Shown here piece by piece: positions 51,864 to 61,132 of a stretch of DNA of 64,000 nucleotides (within the stretch, counting starts at the first letter, position 1; every line of letters begins with the position of its first letter). The position numbers were made by a program, and so were the translations under genes. Below the pieces are notes generated by a model that had not been told where the DNA came from, did not search any database, and saw only the letters and a program-made list of their open reading frames with translations. The DNA comes from Suilimivivens sp009774465 (GTDB lineage Bacteria; Bacillota; Clostridia; Lachnospirales; Lachnospiraceae). The DNA is taken from contig CANDAE010000018.1 of the NCBI GenBank assembly GCA_947382645.1, forward strand, positions 9,432 through 73,431, given 5' to 3'.

Positions 51864-53687
51864 TTGTTATCAATAAAAAGGAACACTCAAAAACGCCGAC
51901 TTTTTATCTTCATACTGGCTTTGCTGTCAGCAGGCCTTATTCTGTCTGCGCTTCTATGGTCAAAAGACAGCCGAAAGTTTGAAAAGCTCTCAAATGAACT
52001 CTTTTTATCTGACCTTTCAGGTAATGCTCTAAGTCTTCACTACACCCTTGCCTATCCGGAAAACTATGGCTTTTCAGATGATATTATTTTCTCCTCCTGG
52101 CAGACGGAAGATGACAGCGAGGGAACAGATATCAGGGAAGCTTTAGAGCGGCTTTCAGAAATTTCAGCAGATAATTTAAATGAAAATGATGCCTACACTT
52201 ACAAGCTTCTTTATCGTTACCTAAATTTAAGGCTTTCAGGCATTCCTTACAGTTATTACAGCGAACCTCTTTCCCCTGCTTCCGGTATGCAGTCAGGTCT
52301 TCCCATACTCCTTGCCGACTATGCCTTTAGAAATGAAAGGGACGTGGAAAATTACCTGCATATTTTAGACCAGGTGGACACCTATTTTGACGGATTAATT
52401 GCCTTTGAACAGGAAAAGGCAGAAAAAGGTCTTTTTATGTCCGACTATGCAGCCCAGGAAATCATAAATCAGTGCGATGCAATTATGGATAAAGATGCCC
52501 TCGCCTGCGGCAGTCATTTTCTTCACACCACCTTTCAGGAACGTCTGGACGCTCTGGAAAAAGAAGGAATCATTACTTTAGAACAAAAAAACAGCTGGCG
52601 GTCCGAAAACGACCGCCTGCTGACTACTGTGGTGGCTCCCGCCTATGAGAAACTGGCGGATGCCTTTCTTATTTTAAAGGGATCAGGATGCAACGACAAG
52701 GGCTTATATTATTTTCCGGAGGGAAGCTCTTATTATGAATATCTTCTTGCCTCCACTACAGGCTCCTTCCGAAGCATCCCGGAAATCAAAAAAATGCTGT
52801 ATCAGGATTTTCAGAAAAACTATTCTGCCCTGGCCGCCTTATTGAAAAAACACCCCGAATTATCAACCCTTTCTTCCGATTTTTATTCCTCTTTTCCCTA
52901 TACAGAAGCTGAGGAAATGCTGGAAGATCTGAAAATGCGCATGTCCGGTGATTTTCCGGCTTTGCCATTGACACAGGAGGAGTTTGTTCCTTCTTACACT
53001 GTAAAAAGCGTTTCTCCTTCTATGGAAGATTATTGCAGCCCTGCCTACTACCTGACGCCGCCCATAGATGACATGACGGATAATACGATTTACATTAACC
53101 ACAAGAATTCTCCTGACGTATTGACACTGTATACCACACTGGCCCATGAAGGCTATCCCGGCCATCTTTACCAGACTGTTTACAGCCAGCTTTATATGAA
53201 CCAGCAGGAAGTTCAAAAAATTCGTTATCTTCTTCATTATGGAGGTTATGTGGAAGGATGGGCTCTTTATGTGGAAAATATATCCTACTCCTACGCTCAG
53301 GATATCATAAAAGACAGCGATCCTGCCGCAGCCGCATGGTACGAAGCCTGCCGGCTTAACCGGAATATTCAGCTATGCCTTTATTCCCTGCTGGATATTG
53401 CCATACATTACGAAGGTGCCACCTTTGCCCAGACATATGCTATCTTAAATAAAATCGGAATTAATGATCCTGCCACCGCCGCATCAATCTATCAGTATAT
53501 TGTGCAGGAACCTGTAAATTACTTAAAATATTATCTTGGCTTTCTGGAAATTTTGTCCCTGCGTAAGCATGCCGCCGACTTATGGGGTGATGCTTTCAGC
53601 CTGCAGCGTTTCCATCAGTTTATTCTGGAAGCCGGCCCTTCCGATTTTCAAAGTCTTCAGGAAAAGCTGTCCTTTGCGGCCTCCTGA
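51864..53687 (+). CDS. DUF885 family metallopeptidase-like protein, membrane-anchored
   Basis: A 607-residue protein with a basic N-terminus and one membrane span (RLFIFILALLSAGLILSALLW), then a large extracytoplasmic alpha-helical domain. The DUF885 zinc motif HEGYPGHLYQ is near residue 430 and the following GYVEGWALYVE supplies the distant Glu. Relatives include dipeptidyl carboxypeptidase-like enzymes; the substrate is unknown. The start is uncertain: TTG at 51864 keeps the basic N-terminus, and a weak AGG lies nine bases upstream; no ATG fits. Confidence 0.8.
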   Translation: MLSIKRNTQKRRLFIFILALLSAGLILSALLWSKDSRKFEKLSNELFLSDLSGNALSLHYTLAYPENYGFSDDIIFSSWQTEDDSEGTDIREALERLSEISADNLNENDAYTYKLLYRYLNLRLSGIPYSYYSEPLSPASGMQSGLPILLADYAFRNERDVENYLHILDQVDTYFDGLIAFEQEKAEKGLFMSDYAAQEIINQCDAIMDKDALACGSHFLHTTFQERLDALEKEGIITLEQKNSWRSENDRLLTTVVAPAYEKLADAFLILKGSGCNDKGLYYFPEGSSYYEYLLASTTGSFRSIPEIKKMLYQDFQKNYSALAALLKKHPELSTLSSDFYSSFPYTEAEEMLEDLKMRMSGDFPALPLTQEEFVPSYTVKSVSPSMEDYCSPAYYLTPPIDDMTDNTIYINHKNSPDVLTLYTTLAHEGYPGHLYQTVYSQLYMNQQEVQKIRYLLHYGGYVEGWALYVENISYSYAQDIIKDSDPAAAAWYEACRLNRNIQLCLYSLLDIAIHYEGATFAQTYAILNKIGINDPATAASIYQYIVQEPVNYLKYYLGFLEILSLRKHAADLWGDAFSLQRFHQFILEAGPSDFQSLQEKLSFAAS

Positions 53688-53692
53688 AAAAT

Positions 53693-54157
53693 TTACTTTT
53701 GCTTTCCTTCCGCCATCATTTCTTCCAGATATCCGCCATCCCAAAGCAGAATTTTAAGCTTCCCCGCGGCTTCCACCGCCGGGGAAGTAAAATACTGATT
53801 TGTCATCACAGCTCCCACCATACGATCATAATAATCCCTGCCTGCATAGGCTTCCTGAATTGCCTTTACCCCTACCGGTGTTCCGTAACGTTTGCATTGA
53901 ATGGCATAGGTTACTCCGTCTTTTTCCGCAAGAATATCAATCCCGTAATCTCCGCTGCCCCTGGTTACTTCTACCTCCACAAATCCTCTGTCCCTTAACA
54001 GATCTGCGCAGAAAAATTCAAATTCATGGCCTTCCATATCCTCAAAGGCATCTGTTTTTCTTTTTCCTCTTCTTATAAATATCCATATTGCCGCCACAGT
54101 CAAAAACAGCACAGCTGCTGCCACAGCAATCATTTCCGGTAAAAGTACTCTATCCAT
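53693..54157 (-). CDS. Membrane-anchored Mrr-type restriction endonuclease domain protein
   Basis: A 154-residue protein with an N-terminal membrane span (PEMIAVAAAVLFLTVAAIWIFI) and a basic stretch (RRGKRK), followed by an Mrr_cat nuclease fold: EFEFFCADLL, GSGDYGIDILAE (catalytic Asp) and YAIQCKRY (catalytic Gln-x-Lys). Such membrane-tethered Mrr domains occur in Firmicutes; whether they cut foreign DNA at the membrane or work in DNA uptake is unknown. ATG at 54157 has GGAGGAAGG upstream. Convergent with DUF885, five bases apart. Confidence 0.82.
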   Translation of the reverse strand: MDRVLLPEMIAVAAAVLFLTVAAIWIFIRRGKRKTDAFEDMEGHEFEFFCADLLRDRGFVEVEVTRGSGDYGIDILAEKDGVTYAIQCKRYGTPVGVKAIQEAYAGRDYYDRMVGAVMTNQYFTSPAVEAAGKLKILLWDGGYLEEMMAEGKQK

Positions 54158-54214
54158 CAACCTTCCTCCATGTCAGGCTTATCCTTTTTCTTTTGCAACG
54201 TTATTTAAAGCTTA

Positions 54215-55192
54215 TCAGGCATTTACAAAAGGCATAATGCAGAAAGAAAATTCCATATCCTTCTCTGCATCCACATGATAGGCAGGCTCCACATCCGCCC
54301 CCCAGCTATCGATTCCCCCAACACCTCTTACCGCGCCATAAATGCATATTACCGTTCTGCGTTTAGGGGGCAGCTCCTCCTGATGGTCGGCATTTTCCAG
54401 CTCGCAGGCAGTATAGGGCAGACAGGAAAATCCCAATTTCTCCATTTCAAACCTAATACAGGTTTGTTTTTCTTCCCTTTGGCGGTTGCTGAGCTGGCGG
54501 CTGCGGTAAACTTCCACCCACTTTGTATCCATGTGCATTCCGCAGTCCTGGGGACGCAGATAGGGCGTTACCGGAAGCCCTTCTACCTCATATATGCCTT
54601 CTATTCCTCCGGCTTTTCTGTCAGGATAAGTCTCCCCTGACAATCCTTCATAAATAAATTTATCTGCGCAGGTGGGCATCACAAACCGCATACCAAACAC
54701 CGGAAGCTGGGGAAGGCCTTCTGTGCCATGATAGAAAACCTTTACAAAAATCCTCCCTCCCGCTTTCACCTGATAAGAAATCTGCACCCTTGCAGACGGA
54801 TTTGTCACTGTCTCATAGGTATAGATGATTTCTATTTCCTGTGCGCTTTCCTCTTCTCCATATTGATTGTTGTTTCCCATAGCAGGCAGTGGAATTTCCT
54901 TTCCATCCACTTTTACTAAAATATCCACACAATTGATAAATAAATCTGCCGCTATCCACATCCCGCTCTTCTGGCAGAATTTATTTCCCCTGTCGTTATC
55001 TGTGGCTGCCCGCCAGAAGACAGGTTTTGGAACGGAATAAAGCCATTCTTTTCCTTCTGCATATAAAGATTCCATTCCACCGGCGGAATAGGAAAAAATA
55101 TAATGAAATTCTTTTCCTTCTTCTGCTCCTCCGATTCCCAAAGTGGCATCCCCATAGACTATTTTCAGTTTTTCTTTACCTGTACAGACCAT
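54215..55192 (-). CDS. lacM: Beta-galactosidase small subunit
   Basis: The 325-residue small chain of a heterodimeric GH2 beta-galactosidase. It corresponds to the C-terminal Bgal_small domain of LacZ (FSYSAGGMESL, WRAATDNDRGNKF near residue 60, GMRFVMP, LRPQDCGMHMDTKWVEV and AYHVDAEKDMEFSFCIMPF). Its ATG lies 17 bases inside the end of lacL, as in Leuconostoc and Lactobacillus lacLM, and GAGGT precedes it. Not a frameshift remnant: both genes have proper starts and full domains. Confidence 0.92.
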   Translation of the reverse strand: MVCTGKEKLKIVYGDATLGIGGAEEGKEFHYIFSYSAGGMESLYAEGKEWLYSVPKPVFWRAATDNDRGNKFCQKSGMWIAADLFINCVDILVKVDGKEIPLPAMGNNNQYGEEESAQEIEIIYTYETVTNPSARVQISYQVKAGGRIFVKVFYHGTEGLPQLPVFGMRFVMPTCADKFIYEGLSGETYPDRKAGGIEGIYEVEGLPVTPYLRPQDCGMHMDTKWVEVYRSRQLSNRQREEKQTCIRFEMEKLGFSCLPYTACELENADHQEELPPKRRTVICIYGAVRGVGGIDSWGADVEPAYHVDAEKDMEFSFCIMPFVNA

Positions 55193-57107
55193 AATAATAC
55201 CTCACTTCCTGCATTGCCGGCTTTTCTGTTCTGTCTGCAAATAAAATACCATTTCCCGAAAAAGACCGTTCGGAAGGCCTGTCGTCAAAATCTCCTCCGT
55301 AGCGGAGCACTCTTTTTCCGGTCACTTCATCCTGCACAAATAATGCCTGGTCAATAAAATCCCAGATAAATCCGCCCTGATACATTTCATATTTATCCAG
55401 CAAATCCATATAGGAGGCCATTCCCCCTAAGGAATTGCCCATATCATGCATATACTCACATAAGATAAAGGGTTTTTCGGGATTATTTAACAGATATTCT
55501 TCAACCTGTTCAGGCGAAGCATACATGCGGCTTTCCACATCTGAAATCCTGTCCGCATACGCCCTGTTATGAAACACCCCTTCATAATGAACCAGCCTGC
55601 TTTTATCCTTTTCCTTAAAGAAAGCATTCATTGCCGCAAGATTGTCTCCAGCGTAAGACTCATTTCCCAAAGACCAGAATAAAATGGAAGTATGGTTTTT
55701 AAAGGTCTCAAAATTATTTCTCGCCCGGTCTAAAACCACCTCTCTCCACTGGGGCAGATTCCCCGGCACATTCCAGGAAGGATTCTGCCCGCCGGGATTC
55801 TGCCAGGAACCGTGAGATTCCAGATTGGTTTCCGCCATTAAATAAATCCCCTTTTCGTCACACAAATAATACCAGGGAATCTGATCCGGATAGTGGCATG
55901 TCCGTACTGCGTTTATATTATTTGCCAGAATATGCTCCATATCCTGTTTCATTTCTTCCATTCCAATGCATCTGCCTGACTCGGCGCTCCATTCATGGCG
56001 GTTCACTCCGTTAATGATAAGGCGTTTCCCGTTTAGATAAATGACTTTATTTTTTATCTCAAGCCTTCTGAATCCCATTCGATAGGGAACAACTTCTATC
56101 AGCTCGTCTTTTTCATTATACACTTTGATAAGAAGCCGGTATAAACAGGGAGAATGGTTGTCCCAGCTTTTCACCGGGCCAATTTCCGTTTCCTCCATGA
56201 TAAGGCAGATCTCTTCACACCCCTCTTTCTCTGTCTCTTTGTCTGCCCCTTCACTCTGGCAAGTCAGTTTCTTATTCAGACAAACTTTTCCCTCTTCATC
56301 CTGAAGCAGAACTTCTAATTTTGCCTTAAATCCTTTCACCATTGACAGCCTTAAATCTAAAGACAGCTTTCCATTTCCATTTTCCAAAAGCACAGGCTTT
56401 GCCCACATATCTTCTATATGAATCTGAGGCTTTGCATACAAGGTAACATTTCGGAAAATGCCGAAAAACCGGAAAAAGTCCTGGTCTTCCAAAAATGCCG
56501 CTGTGCTGTGCTTGTACACTTCTACTGCAAGAATATTTCCCTTTTCCTTTACATAAGGCGTTAAATCAAATTCCGAAGGGGTAAAGCTGTCCTCTGCGTA
56601 GCCCACAAAGGCGCCGTTGAGCCAGACATAGATTGCCTGTTCCGCGCCCTCAAAACGAATCGTAATTCTTTTTCCTTTCAGTTCCTTTTCCAGATCAAAT
56701 TCCCTGATATAAGATCCCACCGGATTATAGGAAGCCTCGCTGAACATCCCTTCCCATTTATGACTTCCTGAAAGGGTATAAGCCGGACGCCGGTACATCT
56801 TTCCTTCCCAGGGGTATAAATTATTTACATAATGAATCTGATCATAACCTGCCATTTCAATATGACAGGGCACTTTAATTTCATCAAAATTCTCACCGTC
56901 AAAACCGGCTTTATAAAAATCTGCCGGTCTTTCCAAGGGACACTTACTGTAATGAAATTTCCAGATTCCATTTAAGGACTGGGCCAGAGAATTTTCTCCC
57001 AGCTCCAGCTCCTGTTCATTTTTATAAAACAAATGATCGCTGTGGGCCGGAAGCACACCAACCCGAAAAACCTCTGGATCATCCAGCCATTTCATATCTG
57101 CCTGCAT
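55176..57107 (-). CDS. lacL: Beta-galactosidase large subunit (GH2)
   Basis: The 643-residue catalytic chain: sugar-binding N-terminal domain, two immunoglobulin-like domains and the GH2 TIM barrel (RHEWSAESGRCIG near residue 372; SLGNESYAGDNL with the acid/base Glu near 470; PFILCEYMHDMGNSLGG with the nucleophile Glu near 550). It ends at about the LacL length. It hydrolyses lactose to glucose and galactose in the cytoplasm together with LacM. No lactose transporter is next to it. GGAG lies upstream of the ATG. Confidence 0.94.
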   Translation of the reverse strand: MQADMKWLDDPEVFRVGVLPAHSDHLFYKNEQELELGENSLAQSLNGIWKFHYSKCPLERPADFYKAGFDGENFDEIKVPCHIEMAGYDQIHYVNNLYPWEGKMYRRPAYTLSGSHKWEGMFSEASYNPVGSYIREFDLEKELKGKRITIRFEGAEQAIYVWLNGAFVGYAEDSFTPSEFDLTPYVKEKGNILAVEVYKHSTAAFLEDQDFFRFFGIFRNVTLYAKPQIHIEDMWAKPVLLENGNGKLSLDLRLSMVKGFKAKLEVLLQDEEGKVCLNKKLTCQSEGADKETEKEGCEEICLIMEETEIGPVKSWDNHSPCLYRLLIKVYNEKDELIEVVPYRMGFRRLEIKNKVIYLNGKRLIINGVNRHEWSAESGRCIGMEEMKQDMEHILANNINAVRTCHYPDQIPWYYLCDEKGIYLMAETNLESHGSWQNPGGQNPSWNVPGNLPQWREVVLDRARNNFETFKNHTSILFWSLGNESYAGDNLAAMNAFFKEKDKSRLVHYEGVFHNRAYADRISDVESRMYASPEQVEEYLLNNPEKPFILCEYMHDMGNSLGGMASYMDLLDKYEMYQGGFIWDFIDQALFVQDEVTGKRVLRYGGDFDDRPSERSFSGNGILFADRTEKPAMQEVRYYYGLYR

Positions 57108-57186
57108 ATCTAAAACTGCTCCTTTCTGCCTGTTGTATTACGCATTCCTGTATTTTAACTTTAGTTCTTTCACATTGCTTTCCGGC

Positions 57187-57717
57187 TCACAACATAAATC
57201 CCGCAATCACAATGCTTGCAATCACCCCTGCCAGTGTGGACAAAAGAGCCCCCGTAAGGGTATACCTTGTCTTTGTAACCTTTGCCGCCAGAAAATACAC
57301 ACTCATTGTGTAAAAAATTGTTTCCGTACAGCTCATCATAATGGAAGTAATAAGCCCCACTAAAGAATCCGTACCATAGTTTTTAAAAATATCCAGTACC
57401 AGCCCCGTAGCCGCTGAGGAAGAAAACATTTTAATAAATATTAATGGAACAATTTCAGCAGGAAATCCTGCTTTTTCACTGACAGGTCTTACCAGCCTTT
57501 CCAAAAAGCCAAGAAAACCGGACGCCCTTAATACTCCCACCGCAGTCATAAGTGCTACCAGTGTAGGCATAATTCCCACCACAGTTTTCAGCCCGTCCTT
57601 TGCTCCTTTTACAAAGTCCTCATAAACATTTGTCTTATTTGCAATCCCATATGCTACAATATAAAAAATTAAAGCCGGTATAATGATATTGGAAATATTG
57701 GATAATACAGAAGCCAT
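57187..57717 (-). CDS. spmB: Spore maturation protein B-like (nucleoside-recognition/Gate domain)
   Basis: A 176-residue membrane protein with a Gate domain repeated in hydrophobic spans: LSNISNIIIPALIFYIVAYGI, VGIMPTLVALMTAVGVLRASGFL, and the conserved FSSSAATGLVLDIF and SCTETIFYTMSVYF. It matches SpmB, which is needed for spore core dehydration; SpmA, its usual partner, is not adjacent. The start codon and its ribosome site (AGGA) lie in a long hairpin (57712-57759). It is between the radical SAM gene and lacL on the same strand. Confidence 0.88.
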   Translation of the reverse strand: MASVLSNISNIIIPALIFYIVAYGIANKTNVYEDFVKGAKDGLKTVVGIMPTLVALMTAVGVLRASGFLGFLERLVRPVSEKAGFPAEIVPLIFIKMFSSSAATGLVLDIFKNYGTDSLVGLITSIMMSCTETIFYTMSVYFLAAKVTKTRYTLTGALLSTLAGVIASIVIAGFML

Positions 57718-57759
57718 ATATTGTATCCTGTACAGTTACATTTGTTACAATATATGGCT
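57712..57759 (-). repeat. 14-bp inverted repeat enclosing the spmB ribosome site and start codon
   Basis: AGCCATATATTGTA (57712-57725) and TACAATATATGGCT (57746-57759) are perfect complements around a 20-base loop. On the spmB mRNA the 3' arm contains the ATG and the loop contains the AGGA, so folding would hide the start. No U-run follows. Confidence 0.75.
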
Positions 57760-57771
57760 TTTTGATAAATT

Positions 57772-59544
57772 TTATTCTGTGACAGTTCTTACCAGCGCTT
57801 CCTTTGTAAGGGCATCCCTCTTTTTATAATCAAAAATAACCAGCGCCGGTTCACTTCTGCGAACTGTCATCTTTTCTGCTTCCATTTCCCACACCGGATA
57901 AAAGAAAGCTTCCATATGCGTCATTTTCATTGTCTGTCTGGCGTGATATTCTCTATACTCCGCCAGGATTTCCGGCTTTTCTTCTTCCTTTTGGTAAAAT
58001 TTCCAAATACGGTCCCGATATAAGGTCAAATCTCTGCAAAAGTCAGGACGGCTTTTGGCGTTTTCCCGTAAATAATAGTCAAAGGTAAGAAGTTCCCTGT
58101 ACAATTCCTCTTTTTCCGGCTCTATGCCTGCCGCAAAGGCAAGAAGCACCTGATACCTGCTGCTCCTCGCAGGAGAATTAAGAAAATATCCCTTTTCCTC
58201 ATAAAAAGCCGCCAGATTTTCAAACAATACAAAAGGACTTTCAAACCTGCTTTCCAAAATCGGAAGGGTATGGGTAAACTGGTTGGAGTTATAATAAAGC
58301 TCCACCATTTCTTCCACCTGTTTCAGCTTAAGTATTTCCTCATAGGAAATCCATTTGGTATACAGCACTTCATAGGGCGGCCTTTCCTGATAGACAATCC
58401 CGTACTCCCGGGCTTTTTCCCATATCTGCGTTCCTTTAAGCACCTTTAAAAATCCAAGCTGTAACTGCTCCGGCTTCATGGCATACACATCATTAAAAGA
58501 ATTCTGAAAGCTTTCATAATCTTCAAAAGGAAGCCCTGCAATCAAATCCAGGTGAAGATGGATATTTCTGTATTCCCGAATTCTTCTTACCACCTTTGCC
58601 ACATGCATTAAATCCGTGCTGCGGTTAATTTCCTTAAGGGTTTTGGGATTGGTGGTCTGCACGCCAATCTCCATCTGCATTAATCCCGGACGCATTTCCC
58701 CAAACAGTAAGAGATCTTCCTCTCTGATTAAATCCGCTGCAATCTCAAAATGGAAATTTATGACACCATTGTCATGTTCTTTAATGTATCTCCATATTTC
58801 CATTGCATGATTGTGATTACAGTTGAAGGTTCTGTCAATCAACTTTACCTGTGGAACCTTTTGCTCCAGAAAGAAATCAAGCTCTCTTTTAACTGTTTCA
58901 GGATTTCGCAGACGTACCTTTTTATCTATGGAGGAAAGGCAGTAGCTGCACCTGAAAGGACAACCTCTGCTGGTCTCATAATAAATAATCTTATGTGCAA
59001 AATCCTGTAAATCCTCATATAAAAAGGGCAGCGCATTCATATCTGTAAGCGGTCTTTTTCCGGTGCTCCCTTCTCTTAAAACAAGCCCTGCTATTTTTTC
59101 CAGTTGAGAGTCAATGTTGCTGCTTTGTCCGCCGCTTGGCGCTTTTTTGTTCTTCTCCACATAATAAGTAAGAAGCTCTTTAAAGGTCTCTTCCCCTTCA
59201 CCTGCCATAATTCCTTTAATCATGGGCAGTTTTTTTATCAGAATCTCCGCATCAAACGAAACCTCCGGTCCTCCCAGCCAGATATCAGTATCCGGAAGCA
59301 CTTTCGGAAGCTCCCATAACAGTTCCTGTATCACATCAATATTCCAGATATAGCAGGAAAATCCAATTACGTCAGGATGTTTTTTATAAAGATCACCTAA
59401 AATTTCTTCTGCTTTTTGATTAATCGTATATTCGGCAAGTGAAATAAAGGGCTGCAGTTGACTGCCGGCAAATGCCCTTAAACTGTAAACAGCCGGATTT
59501 GTATGAATATATTTTGCATTTACCGCAGCCAGTAGAAATTGCAT
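57772..59544 (-). CDS. B12-binding domain radical SAM protein (DUF4080 type)
   Basis: A 590-residue enzyme. The N-terminal ~140 residues resemble a B12-binding Rossmann domain (AVNAKYIHTNPAVYSLR, VIGFSCYIWN, LGGPEVSFDAE); the radical SAM core carries the CPFRCSYC Fe-S motif near residue 187. The C-terminus is a DUF4080 region (ending EPALVIFDYKKRDALTKEALV). Substrate unknown. ATG at 59544 has AAAGGGAA upstream; two ATGs at 59577/59574 lack a ribosome site. Confidence 0.87.
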   Translation of the reverse strand: MQFLLAAVNAKYIHTNPAVYSLRAFAGSQLQPFISLAEYTINQKAEEILGDLYKKHPDVIGFSCYIWNIDVIQELLWELPKVLPDTDIWLGGPEVSFDAEILIKKLPMIKGIMAGEGEETFKELLTYYVEKNKKAPSGGQSSNIDSQLEKIAGLVLREGSTGKRPLTDMNALPFLYEDLQDFAHKIIYYETSRGCPFRCSYCLSSIDKKVRLRNPETVKRELDFFLEQKVPQVKLIDRTFNCNHNHAMEIWRYIKEHDNGVINFHFEIAADLIREEDLLLFGEMRPGLMQMEIGVQTTNPKTLKEINRSTDLMHVAKVVRRIREYRNIHLHLDLIAGLPFEDYESFQNSFNDVYAMKPEQLQLGFLKVLKGTQIWEKAREYGIVYQERPPYEVLYTKWISYEEILKLKQVEEMVELYYNSNQFTHTLPILESRFESPFVLFENLAAFYEEKGYFLNSPARSSRYQVLLAFAAGIEPEKEELYRELLTFDYYLRENAKSRPDFCRDLTLYRDRIWKFYQKEEEKPEILAEYREYHARQTMKMTHMEAFFYPVWEMEAEKMTVRRSEPALVIFDYKKRDALTKEALVRTVTE

Positions 59545-59578
59545 TGCTTCCCTTTCCGCATATGCTTCTTTCATCATT

Positions 59579-61102
59579 CTATTCGTTTAAGCTCTCTATG
59601 AAACGTCCAAAGGCCTGCCTGCCCTTTTCGTCGCGCTTATAAACGCCTGCATCTGTAAGCACCTGCATAAATACGATTCCAATTTCTTTTTTTATAATAT
59701 CATCAATATTGGATGCATCTATTTTTTCATATCCTGTTTTAAACTCATCCACCCAGTCGGCATGTTTTTCAAGTACTTCATCTTTACGCAGATCATGTCC
59801 CTCCAGAATCGCTTTTTTCAAAAGCTCCATCTCTTCCTTTAACCGGGCGGGAAGCACTGCCAGTCCCATAACTTCAATCAGGCCGATATTTTCTTTTTTA
59901 ATGTGATGAAGACCTGCGTGGGGATGGTAAACACCTAAGGGATGTTCCTTTGTAGTTATATTATTTCGAAGCACCAGATCAAGTTCAAAATAATCTCCTC
60001 TCCTGCGGGCGATGGGTGTTATGGTATTGTGAGGCTCGCCTTCTGTCTGTGCAAAAATAAACGCATCTTCGTCTGTATATCCTCTCCACTTACCCAGAAT
60101 TTTGTCTGCCAGCTCAATGATTCTGTCTGAATCTGCTGCTTTTAAACGGATTACGGACATAGGCCATTTTACAATTCCGGCTTCCACATCCTCAAATCCC
60201 GTCACTTTAAACGTTCTTTCTACAGGCGCTTTAGCCATTGCAAACTCATAGTGGCCGCCCTGGAAATGATCGTGGCTTAAAATAGAACCGCCTACAATAG
60301 GCAGATCCGCATTGGAACCTACAAAATAATGAGGGAAAAGCTTTACAAAATCAAATAACTTGCAAAAAGCGCCTCTGTCAATCTTCATGGGTATATGCTG
60401 CCCATTAAACACAATACAGTGCTCATTATAATATACATAAGGAGAATACTGGAATCCCCATGTATCATTTTGAATCGTCACCGGAATGATTCTGTGATTT
60501 TGCCTTGCAGGATGATTAACTCTCCCTGCATAGCCTTCATTTTCCCGGCACAACAGACATTTGGGATATCCTGCCTGCTTTGCATTTCTGGCGGCTGCAA
60601 TTGCCTTGGGATCTTTTTCAGGCTTGGAAAGATTAATGGTAATATCCAAATCGCCATATTCTGTGGGGGTTACCCATTTCATATCCTTTTTGATTCTGTA
60701 GCGTCTGATATAATCAGAATCACAGGAAAGTTTATAATAGTAATCCGTTGCTTTCTGTGCATCCTGCCCGTAATATTCCTGGAAGGTTTTTATCACTTCG
60801 CTGGGACGGGGCATCAAAATACTCATAATTTTTGTATCAAACAAATCTCTGTAAACTACTCCGTTTTCCTTTAAAATGCCCTTCTCATAAGCATAATACA
60901 GCATATCGGAAAGAATGTTCTCCAAATCCTCCACATCTGTTCCTTCAATTTCCTGTTCCTTTTTCTCGTCCACATCCTCAAGTTCATCCAGTTCAAACAG
61001 CTCAAGCAGCCTGTTTGTGGTATAAATTTTATCCTGCTCCGGAACAAGTCCTGTTTTTAATCCATATACAATTAACTTTCTGATTGCTTCCTGTATCATC
61101 AT
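59579..61102 (-). CDS. galT: UDP-glucose-hexose-1-phosphate uridylyltransferase (type 2 GalT)
   Basis: Transfers UMP from UDP-glucose to galactose 1-phosphate in the Leloir pathway. The 507-residue protein is the Firmicute-type GalT2: INLSKPEKDPKAIAAARN, CLLCRENEGYAGR, GGSILSHDHFQGGHYEFAM (catalytic His region) and GVYHPHAGLHHIKKENIGLIEVMGLAVLP. ATG at 61102 follows GGAG by six bases; a GTG at 61123 is an alternative. It lies 30 bases downstream of galK. Confidence 0.95.
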   Translation of the reverse strand: MMIQEAIRKLIVYGLKTGLVPEQDKIYTTNRLLELFELDELEDVDEKKEQEIEGTDVEDLENILSDMLYYAYEKGILKENGVVYRDLFDTKIMSILMPRPSEVIKTFQEYYGQDAQKATDYYYKLSCDSDYIRRYRIKKDMKWVTPTEYGDLDITINLSKPEKDPKAIAAARNAKQAGYPKCLLCRENEGYAGRVNHPARQNHRIIPVTIQNDTWGFQYSPYVYYNEHCIVFNGQHIPMKIDRGAFCKLFDFVKLFPHYFVGSNADLPIVGGSILSHDHFQGGHYEFAMAKAPVERTFKVTGFEDVEAGIVKWPMSVIRLKAADSDRIIELADKILGKWRGYTDEDAFIFAQTEGEPHNTITPIARRRGDYFELDLVLRNNITTKEHPLGVYHPHAGLHHIKKENIGLIEVMGLAVLPARLKEEMELLKKAILEGHDLRKDEVLEKHADWVDEFKTGYEKIDASNIDDIIKKEIGIVFMQVLTDAGVYKRDEKGRQAFGRFIESLNE

Positions 61103-61132
61103 CTCAATCTCCATTCTGTTCACATTGTTCCC

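Noticed and set aside
54215..57107. A frameshifted lacZ pseudogene
   Set aside because: The two frames match LacL and LacM boundaries, both have ribosome sites, and the 17-base overlap is the known layout of lacLM.
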